A DNA stretch of 31,450 nucleotides, from NCBI GenBank assembly GCA_945907105.1, contig CAMDSB010000011.1, forward strand, positions 1 to 31,450, in the 5' to 3' direction. The notes beneath the pieces were generated by a model. That model ran no database searches and was not told the origin of the DNA. It saw only the letters and a program-made list of their open reading frames with translations. The position numbers and the translations under genes are program-made. The stretch's first letter is position 1. Each line of letters begins with the position of its first letter. This document shows positions 1 to 9,192 of the stretch, one piece after another. The stretch is from Rickettsia typhi (lineage in GTDB: Bacteria; Pseudomonadota; Alphaproteobacteria; Rickettsiales; Rickettsiaceae).

Positions 1-215
1 TAAGATGAGGTAAGACAAATTCATTAAACTCATTTTCGCTCAAAGCCGTAGGAATCTTATTGTACCGCCTCATTATCTTCATTCTATTTGACTACCATAG
101 GTAAGATTTAAAATAATCAATATACCTACAAAGCTTTTAAATACAAGGGATGAGTGATCTTATATGCCAAAAGTTGAAACTCGCAATGAGTTGTCTATTA
201 GAAAACGTAAAGAAT

Positions 216-2927
216 CTACTCGGTCAGCGTCTCAAAATCCTCTCCTTCATCTTCCTCGTCCTCTTCTGGAGAGGCTTCAGCAATCAAAGAAGCGGAAACT
301 ACCATCTCATCCTTTTCAGTTTTAAATAATATAACGCCACTTGTGCTCCTTCCAGTAACACGAACGCTATCAAGTTTACACCTGATTAATTTCCCGTTAT
401 TAGTAATAAGCATAAGCTCATCTTTCATATTAGCCGGCATCGAAGCAACAACTTTACCAGTCTTGTCAGATAGAACCATATTCACGATCCCACTTCCACC
501 ACGGTTAGTAATTCTATAATAATAAGCTGATGTTCTTTTACCAAACCCGTTCTCTGATACTGTTAGGATAAACTCTTCTGCAGAAGCCATCTCAATAATC
601 TGCTCCTTTGAAAGTCCTAAGCCAAAATCAGCTGGATTAAATTCATGATCACCCAAAGAAATAGCTACACGCTTCTCAAAAGGTATAGATAGGAAAGCCT
701 CGCGCTCTTCTACCGTTGACTTAGTACCACGCAAAATTGTCATTGATATTACTTTATCTGTTGATGCCAATCTCATAGCACGTACACCATCAGATGTCCT
801 ACTCTTAAATACCCTGACTGCATTTACTGGAAAACGTATTGCTTTACCAAGTCTACTTGCAAGTAATACGTGATCATCTTCGCTACATGATTTTACATTA
901 ATAAGACTATCATCTTCATCCATCCTGATAGCAATTTTGCCATTTGATTGTATCTTTTTAAAATCAGATAAATCATTTCTGCGAATATTACCTTTTGCTG
1001 TTGCAAACATAATATGCATGTTATCCCACTCTTCCTGATTTTCAGGCATAGGCATAACATTAGTAATGGTTTCTTTATCTTGTAGAGGAAGAATATTAAC
1101 TATCGGACGCCCCTTACTTTGAGGATTACCCAAAGGTAATTTATAAAGCTTTAGACTATATACCTGTCCACGATCCGTGAAAAATAATAATGGTGTATGA
1201 GTGTTGCCAATGAATAGCTGCGTTGTAATATCCTCATCCCGCATCGACAAACCAGATCTTCCTTTACCACCACGTTTTTGAGCTCGGTATGTTGCAAGAG
1301 GTACACGTTTAATATAGCCACTTAGCGTTACCGTTACTACCATATCTTCTTTTTGGATCAAATCTTCGATATCTTGGTCAAAAGACCCTTCAATAATATC
1401 TGTCCTTCTCGGCGTGGAAAATTCATCTTTTACTCTGATTAACTCAGATTTAAGAATCGAAAGAAGCTTGCTTCTGGTACTTAATATATCTACGTACTCA
1501 GTAATTTCTCTTGTTAAGTCACCAAGATCGTTTTCAATCTTATCTTTCTCCATTGCAGTCAAACGTTGCAATCTCATTTCAAGAATTGCTTTAGCTTGAA
1601 TTTCCGAGAGATGAATAGTGCTATTATCTTTGATGTTAGCTTTATCATCAACCAGCTTTATCAAGTTTATTATGGCTGCACAATCCCATGGTTTTTCCAT
1701 CAAAAGATCTTTTGCCACAGAAGGGTTTGATGCACCACGGATGATTCTTATCACCTCATCAATATTACTGACCGCTATTCTGACACCCAAAAGTATATGA
1801 GCCTTATCACGCGCTTTATTAAGCAAATATATAGTCCTTCTAGTAATTACTATTTCCCTAAAGCGAACAAATGCGCCAATAACTTCCTTCAAGTTCATGA
1901 CTTTTGGCATTCCTTCATCGAGAGCTAACATTATTACTCCGAAGCTAGTTTGAAGCTGAGTATAGGAATAAAGCTGATTTAAGACAACTTCTGCTACCGC
2001 GTCCCTCTTTACTTCAACTACAACTCTCACGCCATCCTTATTTGATTCATCTCTAAGATCACTAATGCCCTCAATTTTCTTTTCACGCACTAAGTCAGCA
2101 ATTCTTTCAACTAATTTTGCTTTATTTACCATGTATGGCATTTCTTTAACAATAATTGCTTCTCGTCCATTATTGTTTTCAATTTCACATTTACCGCGGA
2201 ATAAAATACTTCCACGGCCCGTGAGATAAGCAGATTGGATGCCTGAGCTCCCTAAAATTGTTCCACCTGTTGGAAAATCAGGCCCTTTTATATAAGAAAT
2301 TAACTCTGTTAACTCTATATTGTTATTATCAACATAAGCACAAGCTGCATCTATTACTTCTCCAAGATTATGCGGTGGGATGTTGGTCGCCATCCCAACA
2401 GCAATCCCTCCAGTTCCATTTACCAAAAGGTTTGGGAACATAGCAGGCAGGACCTTTGGTTCACTCTCTGAACCATCATAGTTAGGTAAGAAATCTACTG
2501 TTTCTTTATCAATATCTTCCAAGAGAGTATGAGCGATTTTAGTAAGACGTGATTCTGTGTATCTCATTGCCGCTGCTGAATCACCATCCATCGAACCAAA
2601 GTTACCTTGACCATCGACCAAAGGAACTCTTAACGAAAAATCTTGTGCCATTCTGACAAGAGAATCATAAACAGCTCCATCACCATGAGGATGATACTTA
2701 CCTATTACATCACCGACAATTCTGGCTGATTTTCTATGCGGCTTCGAACTATGATATCCACCTTCATACATCGAGAATAAAATACGTCTGTGAACTGGTT
2801 TTAAACCATCTCTAACGTCAGGAATTGCACGACTTACAATTACGCTCATCGCGTAGTCCATGTAAGAACTTTTCATCTCATCTTCAATGCTTATAGGTAG
2901 CATGTTTTTTAGTTCAGACTCACTCAC
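216..2927 (-). CDS. gyrA: DNA gyrase subunit A
   Basis: This is the DNA-breaking and rejoining subunit of type II topoisomerase, which works with GyrB in the cytoplasm to introduce negative supercoils. At 903 residues it is a normal GyrA length. The winged-helix/tower region contains [10 protein letters not shown] (about 79-88) and [10 protein letters not shown], with the catalytic Tyr at 123. The GyrA box QKRGGKG in the C-terminal pinwheel domain separates gyrase from ParC, and the tail is acidic ([12 protein letters not shown]). The start is a GTG; the next possible start is an ATG at codon 9. The residue aligned with E. coli Ser83, the main quinolone contact, is Gly84 here (see findings). 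The gene has its own promoter-like boxes just upstream and is probably a single-gene unit. Function is certain; only the exact start is open. Confidence 0.98.
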   Translation of the reverse strand: MSESELKNMLPISIEDEMKSSYMDYAMSVIVSRAIPDVRDGLKPVHRRILFSMYEGGYHSSKPHRKSARIVGDVIGKYHPHGDGAVYDSLVRMAQDFSLRVPLVDGQGNFGSMDGDSAAAMRYTESRLTKIAHTLLEDIDKETVDFLPNYDGSESEPKVLPAMFPNLLVNGTGGIAVGMATNIPPHNLGEVIDAACAYVDNNNIELTELISYIKGPDFPTGGTILGSSGIQSAYLTGRGSILFRGKCEIENNNGREAIIVKEMPYMVNKAKLVERIADLVREKKIEGISDLRDESNKDGVRVVVEVKRDAVAEVVLNQLYSYTQLQTSFGVIMLALDEGMPKVMNLKEVIGAFVRFREIVITRRTIYLLNKARDKAHILLGVRIAVSNIDEVIRIIRGASNPSVAKDLLMEKPWDCAAIINLIKLVDDKANIKDNSTIHLSEIQAKAILEMRLQRLTAMEKDKIENDLGDLTREITEYVDILSTRSKLLSILKSELIRVKDEFSTPRRTDIIEGSFDQDIEDLIQKEDMVVTVTLSGYIKRVPLATYRAQKRGGKGRSGLSMRDEDITTQLFIGNTHTPLLFFTDRGQVYSLKLYKLPLGNPQSKGRPIVNILPLQDKETITNVMPMPENQEEWDNMHIMFATAKGNIRRNDLSDFKKIQSNGKIAIRMDEDDSLINVKSCSEDDHVLLASRLGKAIRFPVNAVRVFKSRTSDGVRAMRLASTDKVISMTILRGTKSTVEEREAFLSIPFEKRVAISLGDHEFNPADFGLGLSKEQIIEMASAEEFILTVSENGFGKRTSAYYYRITNRGGSGIVNMVLSDKTGKVVASMPANMKDELMLITNNGKLIRCKLDSVRVTGRSTSGVILFKTEKDEMVVSASLIAEASPEEDEEDEGEDFETLTE

Positions 2928-2964
2928 TATATATGCTCATATTTACTGATTGTTTTGCTTCGAA

Positions 2965-2993
2965 AGGATAGAATATTTTGCAAGTTTTTGCAA
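2965..2993 (-). promoter_or_regulatory. Candidate sigma70 promoter of gyrA
   Basis: Read on the minus strand, TTGCAA (2988-2993) is followed by a 17-base spacer and TATCCT (2965-2970). That is a good housekeeping-type match, and it lies about 38 bases ahead of the GTG start. The spacing is ideal, but AT-rich DNA produces chance matches, so this remains a prediction. Confidence 0.5.
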
Positions 2994-3023
2994 GGGAATA
3001 GCTGGAAAATTTATCCTTTAAAA

Positions 3024-4112
3024 TTAGTATAATTTAGATATCTCGAGAACTTTAAACAACTCTCCCATCATAGCGGGAGAAGTAAGACGTAAAACTTGCC
3101 TATTAAGCACGTCATATTCTTCTTGAACTATAGTTTTTTTGAGCTCTTGGAGCCTGAACTCAATACCATATGATAGTAAAAAATTTCTTTGTGAAAAATT
3201 TCTAAATTCTTTAATTCCACGCTCTTTTGAAGCTATCTTTAATGCATTAAAATCAACATGAGCTGTTAAATCAGCTTCCCCTAATGTATCAATTATTGGC
3301 CAATATTGATGGTTTTTTACAGCTTGAAGAGTTGAGTTATATTGGTTTCTGGTTCTTTCTGGAGTTTGGATATCGTAACCATAATCAATAATTAAAGCAG
3401 CCCCTGAGTATTTAATAATGTGATCACTCAGAGCTCGGATTATCTCTAGAGATTCAATTGACTCTTCTATAACGGCTCCATCATTAGCATTCAGATGCTC
3501 TAAGCTAAGTTGGGTTTGTAAAGCCTGTTTTATCTCAATTTTGCTGTATTTAATTTTTCCATCTATAGGATCAATGACCAAAGTAGATTCATGCCATTTA
3601 TTATCTTGAGTTTTTATAAATTGTTTTATTGGCAACGCATCAAAAAATTCATTGCTAATGACTATTAGCGGCAATTCAGGGAGATCTAAAACTTTTTCAA
3701 CCCAAGTAATTTCTCTTCTATGCTTTTTTAGTTTAATTTTTTGCTTCTGAATAAATTTGTGATTAATTTCTAACAAATGAACTTTAGCGCCTTTTAGGAA
3801 GCCACTAGTGATTTTGGAAGAAGTACGTAATAAATCATCCATAAGTGTCCCTTGGCCGGGACCTAACTCTAACAAACAAAATTCATTCGGCTTTCCCAAT
3901 TTTTGCCACTGCTCAATTACCCATAAAGCGATAGTTTCACCAAATAATTGTGAAATCTCTGGAGATGTAATAAAGTCTCCATCTATTCCAATGTGTTCAG
4001 TAACAACATAATATGAATCTGGATTAATTGACAATACTTGCTCCATCATGTCATCAATCTTGATATAGCCATTTGTTTCAATAATTTTTCTTATTTTTGC
4101 ATCGATTGGCAT
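3024..4112 (-). CDS. MidA/NDUFAF7-family SAM-dependent methyltransferase
   Basis: The protein has 362 residues and belongs to the COG1565/DUF185 family. Its mitochondrial member NDUFAF7 (MidA) dimethylates an arginine of the 49-kDa complex I subunit during assembly. Seen here are the family block DFITSPEISQLFGE (about 46-59) and the SAM-binding glycine loop LELGPGQGTLMDDLLR (about 81-96). The start is ATG. It overlaps the 3' end of lgt by 22 bases, so it is probably translationally coupled as the last gene of hemA-lgt-midA. An lgt-midA pairing is common in alphaproteobacteria. The exact substrate in bacteria is inferred from the mitochondrial homologue, so no gene symbol is assigned. Confidence 0.9.
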   Translation of the reverse strand: MPIDAKIRKIIETNGYIKIDDMMEQVLSINPDSYYVVTEHIGIDGDFITSPEISQLFGETIALWVIEQWQKLGKPNEFCLLELGPGQGTLMDDLLRTSSKITSGFLKGAKVHLLEINHKFIQKQKIKLKKHRREITWVEKVLDLPELPLIVISNEFFDALPIKQFIKTQDNKWHESTLVIDPIDGKIKYSKIEIKQALQTQLSLEHLNANDGAVIEESIESLEIIRALSDHIIKYSGAALIIDYGYDIQTPERTRNQYNSTLQAVKNHQYWPIIDTLGEADLTAHVDFNALKIASKERGIKEFRNFSQRNFLLSYGIEFRLQELKKTIVQEEYDVLNRQVLRLTSPAMMGELFKVLEISKLY

Positions 4113-4891
4113 TGATTCTTGCTAAAATAAATTAAAATAATCCCCACAATAATCATAGGTAGACACAATAACTGACCCATAGTAAAATATTCAGCTAAAT
4201 ACCCTATTTTGAAATCTGGCTCTCTAAAAAATTCTACAATAATTCTAAAGAAAGAATAGAATACTAAAAACACACCCGAAAGTAATCCAGGATATTTCAA
4301 GGCACCAACCTTACTAATAGTGTATCTCTGAATAAGAAATAACAGAAAACCTTCAAGTATGGCTTCATATAATTGGCTAGGATGCCTACGCAAACCATCA
4401 CTACCAGGGAAAATAAATGCCCATGGCACATCCGTAACACGCCCATAAAGTTCAGCGTTAATAAAGTTTGCTATTCTTCCGAAGAACAAGCCAATAGGCG
4501 CCACCACTGCGCATAGATCCATTAATCCCCAAAAAGTTATTTTATGCCGTTTACAAAATAAGAATGACGCTATTATAAGGCCACTTATTCCCCCATGGAA
4601 TGACATTCCACCTTCGTATGTTTTTAAAATCTCAATAGGATTAGAAAAATATTTCATTGGATCATAAAACAAAACATAACCCAAGCGACCACCAATAATA
4701 ATACCAATAATTGCCCATGAAACAAAGTCATCTATATTCTGCTTACTTACACTAAGATGATTAGTTTCTATAAGCTTCAAAACATAATACCATCCTAGGA
4801 GGATGCCTATAACATAAGAAAGTGAATACCAGGAAATCGCAAGAGGTCCAAGCGCTATAATTACAGGGTCAATATCAGGAAAATCTAACAT
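4091..4891 (-). CDS. lgt: Prolipoprotein diacylglyceryl transferase
   Basis: Lgt is an inner-membrane enzyme that transfers diacylglycerol from phosphatidylglycerol to the lipobox cysteine of prolipoproteins, the first step of lipoprotein maturation. The family signature is GRIANFINAELYGR (about 138-151), with HGG near 99 and RHPSQLYEA near 169. About seven hydrophobic segments are visible. The frame opens earlier, at a TTG inside hemA (4930). I place the start at the ATG at 4889-4891, because the protein then begins MLDFPDIDPV and matches the usual Lgt N-terminus, giving 266 residues. No strong Shine-Dalgarno sequence is visible there. Only 25 bases separate it from the hemA stop, so co-transcription is likely. 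The second residue of the usual GN pair in the signature is kept, but the Gly is Ala, a mild change. Confidence 0.95.
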   Translation of the reverse strand: MLDFPDIDPVIIALGPLAISWYSLSYVIGILLGWYYVLKLIETNHLSVSKQNIDDFVSWAIIGIIIGGRLGYVLFYDPMKYFSNPIEILKTYEGGMSFHGGISGLIIASFLFCKRHKITFWGLMDLCAVVAPIGLFFGRIANFINAELYGRVTDVPWAFIFPGSDGLRRHPSQLYEAILEGFLLFLIQRYTISKVGALKYPGLLSGVFLVFYSFFRIIVEFFREPDFKIGYLAEYFTMGQLLCLPMIIVGIILIYFSKNQCQSMQK

Positions 4892-4916
4892 ATATAATTT
4901 TAACTTAAAATAGTTG

Positions 4917-6137
4917 TTAGGCGGCTTCAATAATCTTTGGCTTAATACCTAATTCTTCAAACACGTCTACAAGAGCCCTGGTCAAATTAATAATCATCTC
5001 CTCTGTGTGCCCTGGAGTTGGTGTAATTCGTAGCCTTTCTGTCCCTCTTGATACGGTAGGAAAATTGATATGCTGCACAAAAATACCATGTTTTTCTATG
5101 AGAAGTGCAGAAGCTCGTCTAGCTAGCTCTGGATCTCCAATTATAATAGGGATGATATGACTTTTATTTTCAAGCACTGCTATTCCAGCCATGCTGAGAG
5201 ATTTTTTTACTTTAGAGATAACATTTTGATGCGCAATTCTCTCCGCATCGGATTTCTTCAAATAGCTAATACTTACCCTAGCTGCATCCGTAATTGCCGG
5301 CGGCAGAGAAGTGGTAAAAATGAAACCACTAGCTGTAAGCCTAATTGCATCAATTAACTGGCTATTGCCAGCAATATACCCCCCTATTACTCCATAAGCT
5401 TTAGCCAAGGTACCTTGAATTATATCTATTTTATCCTCAAAGCCAAGCATATTAGCAATACCAGCGCCTCTATTACCATATAAACCAACGCTATGAACTT
5501 CATCAATATATGTCATAGCATTATATTTTTTTGCCAGCTCACAGATTTTACCAATAGGTGAGATTAATCCGTCCATTGAATAGGCAGATTCAAAAACAAT
5601 CATCTTTGGTTTGTTAACTTCTACTGAGTCAAGCAATTGCTCAAGATGCACCATATCTAAATGTTTATATATTTTTTTTTCTGCCTTAGAATTTCTTATC
5701 CCCGCAATCATAGATGCGTGGTTAGATTCATCAGAAAAGTAGATTAAATCAGGTATTATCTTAGAAAGAGTAGTCAAGCTTGCATCATTGGAAACATAAC
5801 CAGATGTAAAGACCAGCGCCTCTTCTTTGTTATGCAAGTCAGCTATTTCTCGCTCTAACTCAATTATTGCCCGATTATTTCCGCCAATATTTCTTGTTCC
5901 TCCAGAACCAACGCCATTGTCTAAAATAGATTGCGCTGCTGATTGAATCACTTTGGGGTGCTGACTCATACCCAAATAGTCATTTATACACCACATTACA
6001 ACCTGTTTCTTGAGTGGTCCCCAAAAGGCCATTGGGAAATTTCCAGCTTCTCTTTGTAAGCTAACAAAATTTCTGTACCTTCCTTCGGCTTTTATTTGCT
6101 CAATTTGTTTTTCAAAAGCTGCTTTATAGTCAAACAT
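4917..6137 (-). CDS. hemA: 5-aminolevulinate synthase
   Basis: This PLP enzyme condenses glycine and succinyl-CoA to 5-aminolevulinate (Shemin pathway), committing carbon to heme. It has 406 residues, typical for the alphaproteobacterial enzyme. Seen are [12 protein letters not shown] (about 75-86), the DEVHSVG block (about 212-218) and the PLP lysine in QGTLAKAYG (Lys246). The ATG start is backed by a strong Shine-Dalgarno sequence (AGAGGG, 5-6 bases upstream on the minus strand), one of the clearest in this window. It leads the hemA-lgt-midA unit. Its product feeds the heme needed by the bc1 complex and CcmB-dependent cytochromes encoded at the other end of the window. Confidence 0.97.
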   Translation of the reverse strand: MFDYKAAFEKQIEQIKAEGRYRNFVSLQREAGNFPMAFWGPLKKQVVMWCINDYLGMSQHPKVIQSAAQSILDNGVGSGGTRNIGGNNRAIIELEREIADLHNKEEALVFTSGYVSNDASLTTLSKIIPDLIYFSDESNHASMIAGIRNSKAEKKIYKHLDMVHLEQLLDSVEVNKPKMIVFESAYSMDGLISPIGKICELAKKYNAMTYIDEVHSVGLYGNRGAGIANMLGFEDKIDIIQGTLAKAYGVIGGYIAGNSQLIDAIRLTASGFIFTTSLPPAITDAARVSISYLKKSDAERIAHQNVISKVKKSLSMAGIAVLENKSHIIPIIIGDPELARRASALLIEKHGIFVQHINFPTVSRGTERLRITPTPGHTEEMIINLTRALVDVFEELGIKPKIIEAA

Positions 6138-6200
6138 TATTCCCTCTAGTAACAGTGCTCATGACTATACATTAATTACTATTGCTTGAGAACGAATTAA

Positions 6201-6971
6201 TTAAAAATTTTGATTATTTTGTTTTACAAAGTAATAATTACCTTCATCTGACAATTCTGAATTAAATTTATAGCCTAATTCATTAAAGTTTTTAATCTCT
6301 CTGGGAGTATCAATTCTATTTCTAACAATTTGCTCTACTGCTGAGCCTCTTGCACGCTTAGAGTTAAAAGCAATATTTTTTATCATTCCGCTGTTAAGCT
6401 GCCTAAAATGAATATTAATCATTGGGAATTCTAATAATTTTTTATCAATAGCAGCGGAATATTCATCTGAAGCCAAATTTATTAAATACTTATTTTTGTG
6501 TATTTTAAGTTCATGATTTAATTTTTTTGTAACTTTTTCTTTCCATAATTTATCCAATCCATTTGGAGCATTTTTAGCTAATTTTATCGACATTTCCAGC
6601 CTGTATGCACTTATCTTATCGAGGGGTTTTAATAACCCATAGAAGCCAGAAATTATTCGTAAATGATCTTGAGAAAATGTGAATTCTTCAGGAGAAAATG
6701 CCTCTTTACCCATTTTAGCATATACATCACCATTATAAGCCAATATAGCTTGCTTTGATGGCAGAGATCCAAATAGTTGATACCTAGAGAAATTTAATTT
6801 GGCAAGTTCATCACTAATTTTCATGATTTTTTTTATTTGAGATTCAGATAAAGCTTTTAACTCTCTTAGAAGTTTTTGGGTCACTTCCAGCTCTTCTCGT
6901 TCAGTAAAAAAAATTCTTGAATCTACCGGATCAAAATTCATTGATTTTGCCGAAGAAATAATACTAATCAC
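6201..6971 (-). CDS. yaaA: YaaA family peroxide-stress protein (UPF0246/DUF328)
   Basis: This is a 256-residue soluble protein of the YaaA family. The E. coli member limits Fenton damage by lowering free iron under peroxide stress and has a DNA-binding fold. Seen are the N-terminal SAKSMNFDP block, GFYGLLKPLDKISAYRLEM (about 110-128), NLASDEYSAAI and the C-terminal SKRARGSA block, all in family order. The start is a GTG at 6969-6971 that overlaps the end of yihY by 8 bases, and no clear Shine-Dalgarno sequence is visible, so translation is probably coupled to yihY. The biochemical activity of the family is not settled. Confidence 0.9.
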   Translation of the reverse strand: MISIISSAKSMNFDPVDSRIFFTEREELEVTQKLLRELKALSESQIKKIMKISDELAKLNFSRYQLFGSLPSKQAILAYNGDVYAKMGKEAFSPEEFTFSQDHLRIISGFYGLLKPLDKISAYRLEMSIKLAKNAPNGLDKLWKEKVTKKLNHELKIHKNKYLINLASDEYSAAIDKKLLEFPMINIHFRQLNSGMIKNIAFNSKRARGSAVEQIVRNRIDTPREIKNFNELGYKFNSELSDEGNYYFVKQNNQNF

Positions 6972-7788
6972 TATTTTTACTTCTCATTAGATAATTAAAT
7001 TCTGCACCAATAATGAAAATCATATTTACTATATAAAAAAATACTAACGTAACAATGATACTACCTAGTGACCCATAAATTATGTTTAATTGGTTGTAAT
7101 ATACAATGTACTTGGAAAGGAGAAAGCCACTTAAAACCCATAAAATAACAGTCAAACAGGCACCAGGCACAACTTCAAGAAATCTTAGGTCCGCATTAGG
7201 AATGATATAATACAATGAACAGACTGCAAAAAATAATGATAGTACAACTACCCCATACCTAGCAAAATTAAGTACGGCTTTATAATCTTCAATAAAACTC
7301 ATAAACTTAGGTATTTTTTCAAGTCCAATAGGAATAATAACTAAAAGAAGCATAGCAAAGGAAATAGCCGAACTGATGATTAAAAATTGTGCAATACTAA
7401 GCAGTCTCCGCAAGATGTAGTTTGGCGGAGCAGTTATTTCATAGACCCTATTTAAAATTGTTCGCAAACACTCCACAAAAGAAGAAGAAGTCCATATCGT
7501 TCCCACAATTGCCAGTGTCAATAAACCTTGGGGAGGAGCCGATATTAGCTCATTGATTCTTGTCTTAATTGACTCGGTTGAATGTTCTGGCATATTTTCG
7601 AGAACAAGCTCAACAAATTTTTCACCAAGCTCTGAAGCCCCAAGAAAACTAGTAAAAGCTAGTATAAAAATAAAAAATGGGAAAATTGATACCAGCACCA
7701 TAAACGACATATAGCCTGAATGCTCGACTCCATCATGGTCGATCATCTTTACTACGGACATGTATAAATTATAAATCACTCTTTTCAT
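6964..7788 (-). CDS. YihY/BrkB family inner-membrane protein
   Basis: This is a 274-residue polytopic membrane protein of the YihY/BrkB family (once wrongly called RNase BN). Family features are the N-terminal DHDGVEHSGYMSFMVLVSIFPF segment (given here from about residue 17, split as DHDGVEHSG and YMSFMVLVSIFPF), a WTSSSFVECLRTILNRVYE block near 104-122, and six hydrophobic helices. Its function is unknown; transport or envelope roles have been proposed. ATG start, first gene of a two-gene unit with yaaA. Confidence 0.88.
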   Translation of the reverse strand: MKRVIYNLYMSVVKMIDHDGVEHSGYMSFMVLVSIFPFFIFILAFTSFLGASELGEKFVELVLENMPEHSTESIKTRINELISAPPQGLLTLAIVGTIWTSSSFVECLRTILNRVYEITAPPNYILRRLLSIAQFLIISSAISFAMLLLVIIPIGLEKIPKFMSFIEDYKAVLNFARYGVVVLSLFFAVCSLYYIIPNADLRFLEVVPGACLTVILWVLSGFLLSKYIVYYNQLNIIYGSLGSIIVTLVFFYIVNMIFIIGAEFNYLMRSKNSD

Positions 7789-7995
7789 ATGTAATAATTC
7801 TTAACTTGATTAGCTCTTTAAAACCGGAAAATTATTGCAATTACATACGATGGCGAGTAACTTATTTGCAGCAGATAATAAAATTATCGTAAATTTTATT
7901 TAGAACGATCCTGAAATTACCAAACCACCTTTTGCAAATTGAAGTTCCGGATGATTATATCGTTTTACTCACACGACGCTACTTTAAATGGAAAT

Positions 7996-8682
7996 TTACA
8001 CTTTTGCAACGGATCTTTTTATATCAATATTTGATGAATTATCTTTACCTATTTTTGCGGTATCAAACATCCCAAGTACCTCACCAGCCAATGCTCTTAT
8101 TTCTTCCGCCGCTATAGAGTTTGGCGCACATTCTGTGACTGTAACTCCACTTAAGAAACAACTACTAAATGCTACTCTGTTGCCAAGTGAACAGTTAAAT
8201 AAGTCACCCGGTATTTGAGAAATTATTTCTTTTGTAAGCTTTGATTGTGGATTGTACCTATTCAATAAAATTTTCGCTGGTATTTTTTCGCTTTGAGCAA
8301 ATTCAGTCGTAGAGCTCGTTGCCCACAAATCAGTCGGACTTGGTTGCATAGGTATTATAATAAGATTAGATGCGCGAATAGCGGTCTTAGATTCAGTCTC
8401 CGTATGTGGTGGCGCATCAATAACCACGTAATCAACATTCCCACGCAAATTGCTTATCGCGCTCTCAACTCGCCAACCTGCACTAGTTACAAAATTCAAT
8501 CCCGTATACCCAATACCAAATTTCTTTTCCCGCAAACTATGCCAATTTGTTAGGCTCCCTTGCGGGTCAATATCAATAATAGCAACCCTTTTTCCTGTTT
8601 GGGCTAATGACACAGCCAAATGCGCAGCTATAGTAGTTTTACCAGCCCCCCCTTTTTGCTGAGCTATTGTGATTACTTTCAT
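7996..8682 (-). CDS. ParA/MinD-family ATPase (orphan)
   Basis: This deviant Walker ATPase belongs to the ParA class, whose members position DNA or other cargo. From the chosen start it has 228 residues. Seen are the deviant Walker A KGGAGKTT (10-17), the Walker A' region IIDIDPQGS (about 35-43) and the Walker B-like VVIDAPPHTE. An in-frame ATG four codons earlier (8694) is possible. I prefer 8682 because MKVITIAQQKGG is the standard N-terminus. No parB, parS or second ParA is seen beside it, so it is unlikely to be the main chromosomal parAB. It could be a former plasmid gene or a cargo-positioning ATPase. It has no helix-turn-helix extension, so autorepression of the plasmid type Ia kind is not expected. 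Confidence 0.88.
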   Translation of the reverse strand: MKVITIAQQKGGAGKTTIAAHLAVSLAQTGKRVAIIDIDPQGSLTNWHSLREKKFGIGYTGLNFVTSAGWRVESAISNLRGNVDYVVIDAPPHTETESKTAIRASNLIIIPMQPSPTDLWATSSTTEFAQSEKIPAKILLNRYNPQSKLTKEIISQIPGDLFNCSLGNRVAFSSCFLSGVTVTECAPNSIAAEEIRALAGEVLGMFDTAKIGKDNSSNIDIKRSVAKV

Positions 8683-8710
8683 ATAATATGCCATTTTTCA
8701 GTTTCATTGA

Positions 8711-8739
8711 ATTAAATATCAACTATGGTACAGAGTCAA
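8711..8739 (-). promoter_or_regulatory. Candidate promoter of the parA-like gene
   Basis: On the minus strand, TTGACT (8734-8739) is followed by a 17-base spacer and TTTAAT (8711-8716), about 29 bases ahead of the preferred start codon. The match is good and the transcript would have a very short leader. It diverges from the riboswitch promoter about 90 bases away. Confidence 0.5.
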
Positions 8740-8826
8740 TTAATGAAGTGGTTTGAAGGTATTACTAATTCCCCCCTGTGCTACCTAGCCACAAAATAAC
8801 TAATCAAATAATCTCATAATTCTTGT

Positions 8827-8855
8827 TGACAGAAATTAATCATGGTTTTAGTATC
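8827..8855 (+). promoter_or_regulatory. Candidate promoter of the thiamine operon
   Basis: A perfect -35 box TTGACA (8827-8832) is followed by exactly 17 bases and TAGTAT (8850-8855). Transcription would begin near 8862, just ahead of the riboswitch aptamer at 8869. That position is as expected for a riboswitch leader and makes this one of the most credible promoters in the window. Confidence 0.7.
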
Positions 8856-8868
8856 CTCATACTTAAGA

Positions 8869-8954
8869 TACCAGAGGTGCTTTGGAAATACTTACCAAGG
8901 CTGAGATTATACTCTTATAACCTGCTCCAGGGTAATGCCTGCGAAGGGAGGTAA
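8869..8954 (+). promoter_or_regulatory. TPP riboswitch (THI element)
   Basis: The aptamer that binds thiamine pyrophosphate is recognisable by sequence. A closing stem pairs TACC (about 8870-8873) with GGTA (about 8950-8953). Conserved GAGGTGC follows. A P3-like hairpin pairs CTTTGG with CCAAGG, and after it comes the invariant CTGAGA. The second half has AACCTG, CCAGGGTAATGCCTG and GCGAAGGGA, very close to the family consensus. It lies between a strong promoter and a carrier-SemiSWEET-thiN gene set, so it should lower their expression when TPP is plentiful. No compact GC-rich terminator follows, so the mode of control (termination versus translation) is not clear from sequence. Ends are accurate to a few bases. 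Confidence 0.93.
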
Positions 8955-9027
8955 ATTTGGAAACTAAATATTCAATTTTAGTACAAATTGGAGTTTGTAG
9001 TAAGTTCCATTAGAACTAGCTGATTAG

Positions 9028-9122
9028 AAAAACTAAACTATAGTCGCAATAATCCTGACTTTATTTTAGAACCATTTTTTCATCGAATCTAATTCAATGC
9101 GCTTTGCTATAGTTTAGTTTTT
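9028..9122 (+). repeat. Perfect 16-bp inverted repeat in the riboswitch leader
   Basis: AAAAACTAAACTATAG (9028-9043) is exactly complementary to CTATAGTTTAGTTTTT (9107-9122), with 63 bases between. The stem can continue inward with CGCA (9045-9048) against TGCG (9098-9101). The 3' arm ends in five T, so it may act as an AT-rich terminator or as part of the riboswitch expression platform. It ends 70 bases before the carrier start. A small inserted palindromic element is the alternative, but I see no clear target duplication at its ends. Confidence 0.6.
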
Positions 9123-9192
9123 AAAGATTGCTCTTTAGAAGAATCTTTTCTGACTCTGGTATTTGTTTATTAGCAAATGTTGGAGTTTTTTT

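Noticed and set aside
164..325. Short plus-strand open frame beginning MPKVETRNELS that runs into the 3' end of gyrA
   Set aside because: Its second half is antisense to gyrA and it has no ribosome site or family resemblance. The first 215 bases otherwise show only a weak AACTC/GAGTT hairpin (178-192).
1414..2443. Open frames on the plus strand opposite gyrA
   Set aside because: They lie wholly antisense to a conserved gene and have no recognisable features.
7932..8662. Four plus-strand open frames opposite the parA-like gene
   Set aside because: They are antisense to a gene with intact Walker motifs, and their translations look like reversed coding sequence with no domain.
9028..9122. Inverted repeat read as the ends of a transposon
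   Set aside because: The element is only 95 bases, holds no transposase, and shows no direct duplication at its borders. It is reported as leader structure instead.
9163..9192. TTG start for the MFS carrier, and similar early TTG starts for lgt (4930), the SemiSWEET gene (10507) and thiN (10775)
   Set aside because: Later ATG or GTG codons fit the family N-termini better, and those of the MFS and SemiSWEET genes also have a clear ribosome site.
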